Notes under the pieces: model-generated | The model's database searches: none | What the model saw: only the letters and a program-made list of their open reading frames with translations | What the model was told of the DNA's origin: nothing | Made by a program: the position numbers and the translations under genes | Shown here: positions 23,174 to 36,419 of the stretch, in pieces | How the letters are laid out: each line of letters opens with the position of its first letter | How positions within the stretch are numbered: position 1 is the first letter of the stretch | DNA from: Megamerina dolium | Lineage: Eukaryota > Arthropoda > Insecta > Diptera > Megamerinidae | Length of the DNA: 64,000 bases | Assembly: GCA_963854835.1 (NCBI GenBank) | Contig: OY978528.1 | Span: 55,094,508-55,158,507 of the forward strand | Reading direction: 5' to 3'

Positions 23174-26100
23174 TGAAAATTTTGATTTTTTTTACCAACC
23201 GTTCAGCTTTCAATATAAATAGTGACTGATTGCGTTTGAATAAATTGTTTGTGAATTTGATGTCAAAATATGAAATTTGTTATCTCTTTTAGGTAGCACG
23301 ACAAGGTCGAGGCATTTGAGTTTTGTGAATTTCAAAATCGAAACTAATCGCATAATTTTAAATTAATATGCATGAAATTTCAGTTGAAGAGTCTTTGTAG
23401 AAAAATTAATGCATAGCGAAAAAATGTGATAATTATATACCTTTTTTGATGATTTATAATCGGTAATCGGTTCTTACTTCTAGCGGAAGTACAATAAATA
23501 TGTATCTTCCATCATGGTGCAATTTTTACAATTAATATTTATTTACACTCTTGTAGGGGGTAGTGAAATAAAATATATTTAGATCGATATCTCTGTTTTT
23601 TTTTGTAATAGCATGCCATTATTTTAAATATTAATACAATGGCCGTCTGCCTGACTTTACTACGTTTAGTAAACGAGTTTATTTAGATGACGTTTTAACA
23701 AATAATTGCATGCTTAGATGTAATGAATATTTATTATTGAAGCGACTGTTTGTTTAACTTGAATAAAAACAAGTCACGTGACTTGAGTTTTGTGGAGGAG
23801 TATCTCTAATAGTAATTGCTAAAGTCGAGATAGAATGTTAATGACTTTTTCAATATACAAAACAACAAAAAATTGCGTTGTATTTTCTACTTAGTATCCT
23901 GAAACTAATGAAGAATAGTGCTAAAGTAAAATTACACGTTTTTCTGTAAATTAACTCTTTGATTAGTTTCCTATAAATAAAGGTGTCGAAAATATCATAT
24001 CAAATACGTTCATGATTAATTTTTAATTTATGTTGGTATAATGCCATTTTACTAAACAACCGAATCATATCTATGATGAAGTAAATCTGTGTTCATGGAG
24101 CTCGATATAAATTTAAAGAAGTAATACTGTCAAAAGCTAACTTTTGATGCCTCAAGCGTATGTTGTCTAGCATAAATTTAAAAGTGATTAATTTTTTTTC
24201 ACCCTATCTCTCTCTCTCTCTCTCTCTCTACAATCACAAACTAAATTAAACCAAGAAGAAGAAAATGCAAGAATAATTTATCCTATGTGTATGCCCAGAG
24301 GGAAGTCGTCTCATATCTGCATACATAGTAATAATATTTATATGAGTAGTAAACACATAACTACTATAATTATATTTACTGCTTGTTGATTGGACTAATG
24401 ATTGCGTTTTTTGTTTATTTATTTCTTGTGGATTAAATATTCTTTGGTTCATTTGCTCATTCATTTATTTATTTATGTGACTTGTGGTTTATACATACAT
24501 ATATTATATGTAAAAGCTTCTGGGCTTATATACTACTGTATAAACAGCACACACTCAATGTCTATCTATCCGACTCTGTGACTCCAAGGTGTATCATAGT
24601 TATATGTTTATTTTATTAGTGTATTATGAGATGTTTTTGTCCATAATATTTAGTTTGCTTACTGCTATGTTACTTGCACACATTAAACCGTAGATCATTA
24701 ACAGTTAGCTACCAATATTAATTTGTAAACGGACTCAGGTAGAATTCATCTACGAAATAAATTACTTTAGTGGTAGTCTTTAGAACAAACAAATAACAGG
24801 GATATTCAGTCCAATACGAAAAGCTCGATGTGCCTTCTAAATCGAGAACTTATTCTTTTTTACTTACGCAATATATCTAACTTCTAATTATTCCTTAGAT
24901 CTCGTTGCTGTTGTTGTTTCGTCTCGAAGCTGTTGAATTTTCTAGGGGGCCATGCAACAACATCTATACGTAAACATCTGTAAATCCACAAATAACCCGT
25001 CGAAGCAATTCCTATTAATTTTTCAACGCCGACATTTCCTCCGAATAAACTAAAAAGTAGGAACGTTCAAATATTTATGATTACCTTTTTGCTTTCTTGG
25101 GGTAGAAAAATGTTTAAAATACACACAGTTCACATCTAGGTTATATGAACGTTGCACAATACAATTTGACGAATTGTCAATTTTTTGCCGAAATTTAATC
25201 CGAATGAAAGACATAATTTTGTGGAAATTTTGTGGGGTGTTATGTTCTGAATGCTATCGTAGTAACCATTAAGATACAGCACAGAGATAGCAATAAAATA
25301 ACCAATCATTAATGTACGTACTTTCATAAAACGTTAGCAATTGATATGATGAATTGCTTTTCGTCCTTGCACGTCTTTGGCGACTGACTCATAAAACTTT
25401 AACTATGAGGCTGACTTTGCAGACGAATAGTGCCAATGGCACATAATCTATCCTAATAACTCTGCATAGCCGCATGAAGCTACATAATACTTTTTCCTTC
25501 TCTAATAAATTTCTTACTTAGTACAAATGTCATATCACGATTGCAAATGGAAAAGATCCTGATTTATCATCCACCTATTCGAGTGAATAAACACGAGTAC
25601 GATTATATATGTATAATTGTCAATATTGTCTGGAACATATGGCGCCATAGTTTGGATTTCTCACTTGCTTTATGTGGTCTTGTGTGTTTTAAGGTTGTTT
25701 ACTAAGCTACTAACTAACATGCAATTTGGCTCGACACATTACAAGTACATTGGTACAAGTACAATACATGCATACACATATGTTATATATGCTTCCCTTA
25801 CTATTCAGTGACGCATGTTACTAATATTGTAGATTTGTTCATTAAAAAAATTATTTTTAATATTTTTTATTTATTTATTAAAAAATATATGTTGGAATAA
25901 TATAGAAGAATTAATGGCGCCATTTATATCATATGCACCATATCGTCGTTACTGCCTCTAGCGTTTTAAAAGAGTTGCTTGCAATTTTGATGGCATTTAA
26001 ATAAGTGTACTCATTTCTATATGGTCGGTCTGCTTGTGTTTAATACTATTACAAGTACTTACAGTACACATTTGTATGTCCCGATGACTCTTGGCGATTT

Positions 26101-28257
26101 TACTTGAATTTTTTATTTTCTTTCGTATACTAATTAATGTGTTTAATGCCATCCATTCGATTAGTAGTGTGACATGTGACAAGAATGACGAATGAGCATA
26201 GATGAAGAAAGCGGACTATTTATTATAACGCTAGTTTTTTTTCTATAGACTCTACTGAGATGATGGCATGGTATTGTCATATGCATTAGTACTTTGTGTA
26301 CTGAGTGAAGTTGTAATAACTTGACTGTAGGAGTGGCGAATCGATCGCATTAAGAATATGTGGGTGGAATCGATTGTTTAAAATTGATTGTATTATAAAC
26401 TATACTGGACTTATGCATGCATGTTCGTATGTAATTTTGGAAGAAATGCATTTGAAGGCATTGCCAAGTGCGATCATAATCATCATACTTGACATAGACA
26501 CCTTCTCTATAAGCTTCGCTAAGCGTTTTTCATTTATTATTAAATATTAATATGTATTAAGCTAATAGCCTTAAGGCGTGTTTGTAAATGCAGTTGAAGT
26601 GTGAGGCCGTTTATCTTTTAATAACCTTTTAAATTTTACATTATTGTTAGCCTTAGCCTGTAGACCCTAACTTCAATAAAGATAATCGATTGCATTATAT
26701 TTCTTTTTATACCATACAGTCAAGCGATCAAGAGTATATTGATGTTATGCTTTCGTTTGTGAAAGCAACAACAGGAGATGTGGCAGGTATGAAAAATTAT
26801 TAGAATTATCGTATGAGTCATTTTAACCGCAATAACAGCTGTAAATATAGAGGTGTCGATCTAAAACTCGGTACATACGCTTATTCTTACCAGTCAATGG
26901 ATAATTTTGTCAATGGATATAATCGCAGGAAAACTACGGTTACTTGCCATACAACAGTATGCTTCCGAGGTGTTTTTTTTTTTAAATATTAGACTACAAA
27001 TGTAAAGTATATTTTCTCATTTTACACACAGAAATTTAAAGTTACCGGTCTAAAATTCGCGACATACTGATATGTTCGACAATGGGCGTAATAGGATGAC
27101 TACCTCTCATACAAAAATGTTAGTTCATTCAAAAGTTTTCAGACAATCTTAGTTCTAGTATTTAGATATTGTCAAATTTAATTCTTTATTGATTTTCTAC
27201 TATTTTCGCAAGCTCCCTTACTACGCACTTACCTTTGTTGATACTCGTATATAGGCATAATGCTAAAGCAACAATTTCATAAACTAATAAAACTAACCTC
27301 AACAATAAATTCATGTGTTTATACACACAGCCATATATCAAAATAACGCCTTAGAATAACATTGTCGCCACTGTCGTTGTTGTAATAACTTTTTGAGCAC
27401 AGTACAGTGCTCCTTAGCGTTTATTGCATACAACCACCACCCTCTTTATAAACAAATAATAATTATTATAATAATAATAGTATATATTTACTTGTGGTCA
27501 TACATACAAACATATGTATTTACTTGTACAACACTATTCTAACGTCATACAACAATTTATACTCTTTATACCGCAACATAAACTATAATATCTGAACACA
27601 GCGCCGACATGTAATATACAACTGTATATTCTTTGTTATATTGCATGCATGAATGCGGTAGAAAACATAAAAATGGCGCACAGGTTACTCTTTTTGATGT
27701 TGTATTTATTGTAGAAAAAAGCTGCTGCTGTTGCTGCTACTGCTACTACCACTTTTGGCCATAGAAGTAGTGTTGTGGTGTGGTGATTATCGTGGTTGCA
27801 ATACCGATGATGTCTACTTAAATTGTAATAAAAAAATACCAAATGTTAATATTTACTTACTTCCCCTTTATAATTGTGTAGTCTTACTTGTTTATTTTTT
27901 TTTATAGGTAAATACATATATGCACGTGGGGGTGACATAAGTATTCGTTTTTTTTTTTAATGCAATTAAAAAAGCGGTGTTTTATTTATTTTCTGTATTG
28001 TTTAATAGTTGGTAACAATTTAGATATTGTAATTTCCGGTCTTCTTTTTTATCTTTTCTGTTCTCTCCTTTTTGGCATAGATTTGATCATTATTGTAATG
28101 CATTTATCATTTTATCTTACTGTCCTTAATTTTATTACACCATTGCACACTTCATAGCTTGCATATGTAGAAATCCCATGCGATTGAAATGTAGCGATAA
28201 ACATTTTTATATATAGCATGCTTTTAGGCATTCGCTGTGAATAATAATGCATTTACA
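23174..28257. other. Non-coding DNA upstream of the neprilysin-like gene
   Basis: No gene is supported. It holds a (TC)n tract at 24207-24229 and AT-rich sequence. Two diverged repeat units lie at about 26845-26960 and 27030-27130; both contain a 'gtctaaaa(c)tcg...acata' phrase followed by a copy of 'caatgg...aatcg/aatagg'. One short open stretch (24884-25049, minus) is discussed as a weak exon candidate. Confidence 0.55.
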
Positions 28258-28261
28258 TTAA

Positions 28262-29215
28262 GGTGAATCAATTCTATGGAGCACCATTTTAACAACCTAG
28301 ATGGGAGAAATGCATAAACTTTGAATAATTTCAAGCATTGCTTCACAAGGAAGTAAAACGAAATTCTAGTCTTGGACGCTGTTGCTTTTAGTTTTTACTG
28401 CCTTTATGAAATCATCAATTTTTTAGGGAAGCTCTCTTCAAAGTTAAAAAAGTTTGATGAAAATGTTGGCGAGGAGAAATTAATGTGGGCCAGTTATGCA
28501 TTCGACCGTTCTAGATGCAGTTCATGAATAACTGTGGCGTTTATTTTGTATGGGAGAATTCTTTAGGGTTGGAAATAGTTAGTATATTTGGAGGAAATGT
28601 TGGCGAAGACATACTAGTAAGGTCGATTATGTCGATTTTCATGTATTTTCCATTCATTTTGTAAGGGACCTCCCTTAAAAGTTTGAGATAGGAGGTAAAT
28701 TTGTTTTCAGGAAGGGAAAAAAATAAAAGCCAGTAATACATTTCACCACTCTAAGCACGATTATGGGGCAGTTATTAGGTTTTTGACGATTTTCATTTTT
28801 GTTTTTGAGTCCATTTTGTATGGGAGTTCTCTTAGGAAAAAATAATTAATAGAGGGCGGTTATAAATTGTACCGTTTTAAATGGATTCCGTGAAAATTAT
28901 GTAGTTATTTGTTGTATTGCATTTATTTTTGCAACTATTTCGATTGGAAATTTTGACCTTAAGTCTTGCTTTTTGGGGACATTGCCAATAAAAACAGTTT
29001 TGATTTATTATACATTACAAAAATAAGATTTATAAGTGTGAGTTGTTTTATTCTTTCCTCAGGGTGTGCTATTCTGCATTTGTTTCAAAAAAACCTATTT
29101 TAAAAAAGTGACGGTCCCAAATTTGTGCCATTCTTGTTGCCTTAAAAAAAAAGGTTAATTTTATTTAAATTTTATATTATTCTCTAAGCCATGCAGTTTG
29201 AAAAGTTCACTCACC
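28262..29215. mobile_element. TTAA-bordered element with internal tandem units
   Basis: Inverted ends GGTGAATCAATTC (left) and the inverse of GGTGAGTGAAC (right) are bordered by TTAA on both sides (28258-28261 and 29216-29219), as for piggyBac or Kolobok-type insertions. Inside, three to four diverged units of about 110-150 bp recur, each starting near 'ttttgta(t/a)ggg', at about 28547, 28660 and 28814. The phrase 'atgttggcga(a/g)ga' recurs at about 28460 and 28597. No coding capacity. The inverted ends are short and imperfect, so the transposon class is tentative. Confidence 0.45.
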
Positions 29216-29219
29216 TTAA

Positions 29220-30890
29220 TGGACATACTGTACTTGATTTTTAAACCATTTTCAATTCAATTGGTATGAAGGGTGGTTGCTATTTATCATTCCAGCAACT
29301 AAGGCTTGGATTAATTATTACATTGAAAGGTACTACACACCATATACGCATAAATACCATACATTTGTATGTAATAGAAACACATGGAACTGCACTATAC
29401 TTGCAAACGCATGCGAGCTGCAACTCTGATTGGATTGTGATTGTATGTGCGTATGTGTATGTACATTTGTTTATATGAATATATTTTTCTAATCAAAATC
29501 AAGAATTGAAATTGCATGTCAAGCGCACGTTCTAAATACATGTTGGCCTGTTGGTCTCTTTTTTTTTATTTTTTTTTTTTATAATTTATTGTTAACGCCG
29601 CTTGTGTTTCGGCTTTTATGGTATAGAAATAAACAACAACATTCGTTTACGCATGGAATCTATGCGTACACACATGTCGCTTTTGTATGTTCGTGTTACC
29701 ATATGTCGCCAACACCTCATACAATAAAAATCATATGATTGTAAATATATGCTCTTAACTATGAGCACTACTCGATATACTTTGTCTGCCTAGCTGTCTC
29801 TGTGTACGTGATGAGGGTGTTGTTTCCTTCATTTCTCACTTCTTTGTTTTTTTTTTTATTGCGGTTTGATTGTTTTAATTTGTCATTTTTTATTTACATT
29901 TACATTGTATGTATGACTTCCTATACATGCTTACTCACAAGCACATATGTGATGGATGTGTCTTTTTTCGGCTCAAATACTTAACGTTGTTGAAATGCTT
30001 TAAATTCCTCATCATATGACACATACTTAACTACATTATAAACATAGTTCAATAGTTCATTTAATCTTTTTTCGTGGCATTATTAGTAAAAAATGATGTC
30101 GGCTGTCTTTGAGATAATACATACTCTTAAGTCCACAACTGTCTACCACAATGATGACTTGTAATAGCAAAATTATTAATCAATTAATAGTTACAATAGC
30201 TTATGCTATAAAGATGGGCATATGATATCATTAATGAAATAATGTATTTACCAAATATAGTCGGCACTTTTTTCAATTATCTCTGAGTAATTATGTTCAT
30301 GAATATTTACAAAAGATTACAAGTAAGATTGATTGATGTAATGATATAACTATTGAATGTATTGATTTTTGAATAAAAATACTTAAAATTTTATTGTTTT
30401 CTAATATTAAGATTATAGAGAGATTGAGTATGAGAAGTAGTGCTTGCTTGCTGGCCCCAGCATTGCATCTACGAGTGATCTATTGTGCAATATTATACTG
30501 ATCTATTCGAGTATAAATAAGTATTGTCATGTAATTAAAAGTAGGAAGACACGTACCTTATATAAATTGACATTGAATAGTCCCTTACTGGGAAAAAATT
30601 GCCTTCAAAATATATTGTATATGGGAAATATCAGTATCTAGATTAGTCTGTGGTATGATACAGTCAATTTTATACCATTCTTTCACAATGAGTTCTCAAG
30701 TATTCTTGATGTTATAATCGAGCTACATTTTGCCCGAATTTATAAAATATGTTCTAACATCTGCTTTAGTACTAGCTACATATTGCCCGAATTTATGAAG
30801 TATATTCTCACATATACTTTAGTAGACAATTATGTCCCTTTATATCATTAACTTCTCCAAAGAGCCATAAATAACACACGGAATAAGTCA
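29220..30890. other. Non-coding DNA
   Basis: No gene recognised. AT-rich; holds the two-copy tandem repeat at 30721-30826. Confidence 0.55.
30721..30826. repeat. Two-copy 53-bp tandem repeat
   Basis: Unit 1 (30721-30773) and unit 2 (30774-30826) both start AGCTACAT(T/A)TTGCCCGAATT and end with ctttagta. They differ at several positions, so the duplication is not recent. Confidence 0.75.
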
Positions 30891-30891
30891 G

Positions 30892-32049
30892 TCCATAAGT
30901 TCTTGTGTTTTTCTTAGGTGGTTTTAAAATAAATAAAAAATAAGTTTTCAGTATTTATTAATCAATAATATATTTTACTGCAATGTCTTCCCAATATTAG
31001 GTAAATTTTTAATTCCGTCCTCAAAAAATTGTTTGTCCTTGGAGCTAAAATACGCGTCGATATCCCCTTCTATAGCTTCTTTTGAGGTGTAGTTCTTCTT
31101 ACTTAAATGGGACTCAATGGCAAGGTGCAAAATCCGGAGAGTATGGTGGATGCGGCATTCGCTCCCATCCGAGGTTGTTCAGCTTACCTAAGGTCTGTCT
31201 TGAGGTATGCGATCTTGCGTTGTCGTGGTGAAACAAAAGTTTGCGTCTATTGATTAAAGACGGTCGATTTTTTTCAAGTGCTTCATTTAGTTTGGATAGT
31301 TGATGGCAATAATAATCAACTGTGATCTAAATGATACCGGCCATATCTCACCAACAGGAGGCCATCTCTGGGGGTTGATTCTGATGTTTCATCTTTATCT
31401 AACCACTGGCGTTTGCTAATAGGATTATTGTAAAGTACCCATGTTTCGCCCCCAATAACAATACGGTTGAAAAAACTCTCATTTTCAAGCTGAGAACACA
31501 CATTCACTCTCTGCTGAAGGTTTGCGATTGAAAGTTTATGCGGAACCCATTTTCCCAGCTTTGGAACCTTGCTCAATTGAACCAGGTGCCTGTAAACTCT
31601 TCCACGTGATGAATTTAACCTTCCAGCCACCATATCGACTGTCAAACTTGGGTAAGCTTCCACGAGTTCCAGCAAGGTGTCAGAGTTAAAGACCTCAGGA
31701 CGACCAGAGCATGTGGCATCCTTAACGTCACTATCAAAACTTCGGAATTTGGAAAACCACTCCTGCGCAGTCCTTACGCTCACGGTATTCTCCCCATGAG
31801 TTGCATTTTTTTCTGCAGCAGCAGTTGTTGCATTTTTTTTATAAAAAAAAAATATGCCTCTTATACTCGTTCGAAGATTCCATTTTATTTTTTAACAACG
31901 CGTACTTCTATCCGCGATTAAAATCACTTGTTGAATGTACAATACATTAGAGAAAAAAAAATAGTTCCTTTATCTCCCACGAATCATTTTTTGTACGCAA
32001 AAAGCGTCTACTGTGAAACTATTGAAAAAATAACGCACGAACTTATGGA
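30892..32049 (-). mobile_element. Dead mariner element (DD34D)
   Basis: The termini match as inverted repeats: the left end reads TCCATAAGTTCTTGTGTTTT and the right end, inverted, reads TCCATAAGTTCGTGCGTTAT. That 'ATAAGTTCGTGCG' type of end is typical of mariners. The interval of about 1.16 kb is normal for a complete mariner and holds one broken transposase on the minus strand. TA duplications are not clear at these ends, so the outer few bases may be misplaced. Confidence 0.8.
30976..31883 (-). pseudogene. Mariner transposase, inactivated
   Basis: Starts at the ATG at 31883 (MESSNEYKRHI). After a frameshift it gives a long open piece with the helix-turn-helix segment 'VSVRTAQEWFSKFRS', 'CSGRPEV' and the mariner signature WVPHKLS. 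The first catalytic aspartate motif, normally TGDE, reads IGGE. The second is kept (FHHDNARSHTS). The signature YSPDFAP is kept, but the third aspartate that should follow has become histidine, directly before a TGA stop. The C-terminus returns in another frame and ends in TAA near 30976. At least three frame changes plus loss of two of three catalytic residues make it inactive. Confidence 0.88.
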
Positions 32050-35000
32050 AAGAAGTGATACTTTAAAAATACCATAAACACAAAGCAACACCGTCATCAT
32101 TATTAGTTGAAATTACTTTGACCCGCTTTGCAAAATAGTTTAAAAAGTACAAAAGACAATAAGTATATGATTATTATTATTTTGTAACAAATACGCAATG
32201 ACTGCATTCTTTGTTTTTTCTTTTTTTTTTCTTTATTTAAACAGTAGCACTCCTCTTGCTATTGATATTGCACGCATTTATATGCGCATCTTGTTGTTGT
32301 TGTTGCTGTTAATACTTTACAATCCGATTCAATTGGATTTCGATGCATTGCGCTCTGTGCTGCTTTTACGGCTGTTCCCTTGCAAGTTGCTGCCGTTTCC
32401 TCTAACTCTGCATCTGCCTCTGTTGCATTACTTGCACTATGCATTAGTAACAGTTTGTCATCAGTAACAGTTTGTATGCTCCATTTTAAATGCGTGTACT
32501 TATGCACTTACATAAATATATACACACACATCTCATATAATAGACCTCTTATGAAATAATTATTTATGTATTTTGTAACCTATTACTATGTATAGGAGAT
32601 AAAGCCTAGATTAAAACACCAACAATTGAACTTTTAGTTCAATATTTTTCCATATACGTACATATGTATGTAATATTATATGTACATATATCGTATGTTA
32701 GTATTTTGTACTCGTATGCAAGTATTTTTCAACGAACGATATTCTATCTTTGAAGTGTTTAATGTTGATAATTATGATAATATTGTACGCATACATATGT
32801 ATGCATGCATACTTAAATGTGATCGTAAAGGGAATTTGACATAATATTTTAATAAATTCATTGGTGATGGGATGAAATATTCATATGTACATAAAAATAA
32901 TAATTTTATTGCATAACAGACTTGATATAATCCATATTCCACTTTTTTGTTTTTATGGGAACGTTTTCATATTGATTTTTATTTTATTTTTGGTGCTCTT
33001 TTCGTTGATAATATAATTAAGTATAGATTAAATTCTACTCAACGGCCACAAGACCAAATTTTGTACACTGTTTGAAAAGAGTTTAACAGAAAATACGACA
33101 TTCTAAAAATTACATTGTATAGTATCACTACCCTGCAGTAAGTGTAGCGCTACCAGCAAGCTTTTGGTGAACTTCGTTAGTCTCTCTTAAGGGGCACAAC
33201 TAGTTTGACCGCCTGAAAAAATGTGATTTTTGTGAATTGTTTAAAAAAAAAGTATTGCATCGAATGTTTTAAAAATATGCAGATATATTTGTGCATAAAT
33301 AATGAATAAAAAGTAATTTTTTCAAATGAAAATATTCGATTTTCAGCAAGTTATCCACCATCTCCTGAGTCTTAAAAAAAAAAAGTTTTCCCACTGCTGC
33401 ACTGATTGTAGCCTTCGCAGTGCCTGAAATCAAAAAAACCAAAAATTTTATTAAACTAGGTTATATTTCCTATACAATGGCCCTCGATTGTAAAAAAAAA
33501 ATGAAATGCAACAAAATGGCGGTTTTTTGAAAAAAAAATTATTATCTTGCTGAAAAATCTGATGGTATCTGGCCTGTTATAATTATATTTTTCATCCAAT
33601 CATACAACTGAAGGGTCATTGTATGGAAAAACAAATTCAAAATAAGCTAAAAGAAGACCCAAGTCGATCGGATGATTTGTTATCAAGTTACAGCTGCAGC
33701 AAATTTGAAAAATGTAGTTTTGAGAAAAACGCGTTTAAAGATAAAAGTACTGATTTCATTGTTATAAATTTTTAAATATCATACCTAGAACTAATCTGCT
33801 TTTCCAGGACCATTCACTTGAAATTTTAATATTGTATTTTTAAAGGTATAAATTATCGAAAAATGCAAAAACAAAAAAAAAATGAAATTTTCAAAATTTC
33901 ATTTTTTCGCTTTCAACTCAAACGCCCCTCAAAAATTCCGTAAATTAATAAAAATGTGATTTGTATTCGAAGAGAAGAACAGCAATAGAATACTGGATAT
34001 TCTCGTAACATATTCGGATTATTTGAAAATTCATAAAAATATTCGTAATAATATTAAAGATGAATAAATGATGAAATGAATTTAAAGTTCACAATTTATT
34101 ACTTTCTATAAATGTAGAATAGCTTTCCAATCACTCAAAAACGACAAAACGCATTTCTTATTGCTTGTTCTACTTGTTCTATATTTTCTTTTTCACGCTT
34201 AATGTACTTACGTTTATATAAGTACGTTTGCGCGTAAACTGTGTTAATTACATGCACAGCTTGCAAAATATAAACGTTGTTGCGTACATGCATGTGTATG
34301 TTTGTACGCTAAATTCGTACCATATAACATGGTACGAAATTAAGCAAATGTCGTCACATCTGAAACCTTAGTCAACAAATACGGGCAAAGAATAATAGAA
34401 ACACCTCTATGTTGTATTCGTATGACATGATGTTATAATTATTTCACCATATAATGCACTTTTTTGCACTTTTTGCTTGAGTTGCATAAAATTATCTTGC
34501 TCTCATCGGTGATTTCACTTTTAACTTGCAGCAAATGCAATTGTTTGCTAGGAAACTCCAATGCAAATTATTCAGTGCTCATTAGCCTGTATACTTGATG
34601 ATGATTTTTCAAGATGATGCTAGAAAACGTTCTTTAAATGTTTAAAGGCATTTGAAGCTGCGAAGTTTTGTCTTTCCTTTGAAAGGAGTATTCGATTCTG
34701 TCGGTATTACGCATGTATTTATGTTTATACTACCATAACTTATCGGAAGTTATCGATACTTTTTGTGTCGAACTTAAAAATAGAAGTCGTCGCCAAAGTT
34801 GATTGGTTCATTGGTAATAAAATCTTGTAAATTATTTTTTTATTTACTTTTTACTTTTTTTGCAATAATGATATTGCTACTAGTCGATTACCTCTAACCG
34901 AATATTAATAGCTGAATAATTCCCTATATCCAAATAGCAATGTCGGTATCTATATTGAAGCGTGTCAATTTGTGTCTAACGAAATTTTGACAACCATTGT

Positions 35001-35758
35001 CAGTGAAAATCTTATTTTTCATATCTTTTCCAGAAACATTGCTATAAATTTGACCAACCTTAAATCAATGTATTTGACGAACACACAAAATCAAAATAAT
35101 TACTTTTGAGCATTGTCACGTATTCTTGTCATTCCAACAATATGTATGGATTGTTATGAGTTTTAGCTGCAAGTGGCAATTTAATACCATAAAAAATTAT
35201 TATTATTATGCCAGACACTGACATTGTTAACTATGATACAAATGCATATATGGAAGCCCATAGTATGTGCTTTTGTTTCGTTATGCTACGTTTATCATAC
35301 GTGACTACTAACAGTTTTCAAATAACTGGCTTATGTTGCTGTTTTGTTCCTATAGTAGTCTAAACTATAATTATGTTAATGGAAATTTGTTCCAAACTAT
35401 CAATTAAATTGACTCTGGAGTAGTGTCACGCATTTCATGACTGTCTTTTAATATTTATTCGGCTTCGGAATACAAAAAAAATTTGAAATTGTCATTTTGA
35501 TTTTTAAAATATATTCCGGTTTTTCTTTTTGTCGGAATTACAATTACATTTGGCTTTCGAAAATCTTTAAAAATTGCGAAACTGCGTTGTTGATTGTGTG
35601 TTCTCATGAATGAAAAACTATAATATTATAATATGCTACGCAGGCGTATATATAATATATTTCTTTCGTACGTAGTAAAAACGAAGACAACTGAGAAGAG
35701 TGAGTGCAGAAATCTGTGGTTGATTTCGGCACAAGCATTTCATTTCTTTTCAGATTTA
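32050..35758. other. Non-coding DNA
   Basis: No gene. A block at about 33188-33960 has a different texture, with many A-runs and 'gagaaaaacgcgtttaaag'. It begins TTAAGGGGC and ends near GCCCCTCAA, and could be a worn TTAA-type element. A 13-bp imperfect hairpin (arms 34311-34323 and 34329-34341, cgtaccat...atggtacg) lies further right. Confidence 0.5.
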
Positions 35759-35759
35759 T

Positions 35760-36110
35760 TTAAGTATTACATATGATGAATTTCGCATATTTCTGTATAA
35801 AAATAATTTATAATTATCACAAATTTCAATATTCATCGTCGCATTTTATACATTGGTACATACGAAAGTATTTATATATGTCCCACGCCATAATTTTTGG
35901 ATTTGGGTAAAAAACAGATATGTTATTTTTTTAAAGAAAAAGCGAAAAGGATGCAAAAATCCCAAATATCAAAAAAAAAAAAAAAAAAAAAAAATGATTC
36001 GAAGAGGATTCATAACAATCAATTCGAAAACCGAGGTTCTACACCAGATTTGCAGTTAAAACGCTGTCTATTAACAAATCTCTTATACTTCTAAAGCCGC
36101 TGATAAAATC
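35760..36110. repeat. Dispersed repeat, partner of 56810-57520
   Basis: This block shares several ordered stretches with 56810-57520: 'gaatttcgcat', 'atttataattatc', 'aaacagatatgttatttttt(t)aaa', 'gattcgaagag', 'aattcgaaaaccgag' and 'gccagattt/ccagatttgc...aaaacgctgt'. It lacks about 330 bases present in the partner and contains a 24-base A run at 35971-35994. The open frames here run through the A tract and are not genes. Confidence 0.7.
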
Positions 36111-36419
36111 GTATTGATTTACCTCTCTTCGAATGTAAATGAAGCCGATGTTCGAATTGGTTGTTTTGCGGTTTTTGACAGTGATGTGAAAATTATATTT
36201 AGCTTTATCGTACAATTTTGTTAATTCGATTGGTTTTTTAATATTATATGTATTAAACGTAATAAATAGCCATAAAATTTCAAATTTTTCATTATCCATT
36301 ATCCAGAATATTATTTAAATTCTCCCCAATGCTTTCTATTAGTAAAAAATCGGTAGTTAAAGCGGTATTGACTGTTTTGTGAAGTTGATCGCATTTTATG
36401 CTTTCTTCCATCACCTTGC

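Noticed and set aside
23214..23221. TATAAATA upstream of the neprilysin-like gene as a TATA box
   Set aside because: It reads TATAAATA only on the plus strand, opposite to the gene, and lies too close to the start codon for a normal leader.
32198..32507. Overlapping open frames on both strands
   Set aside because: Low-complexity GTT/CTG-rich DNA; no splice sites or domain.
35853..36094. Lysine-rich open frames
   Set aside because: They pass through a 24-base A run in a dispersed repeat; no domain.
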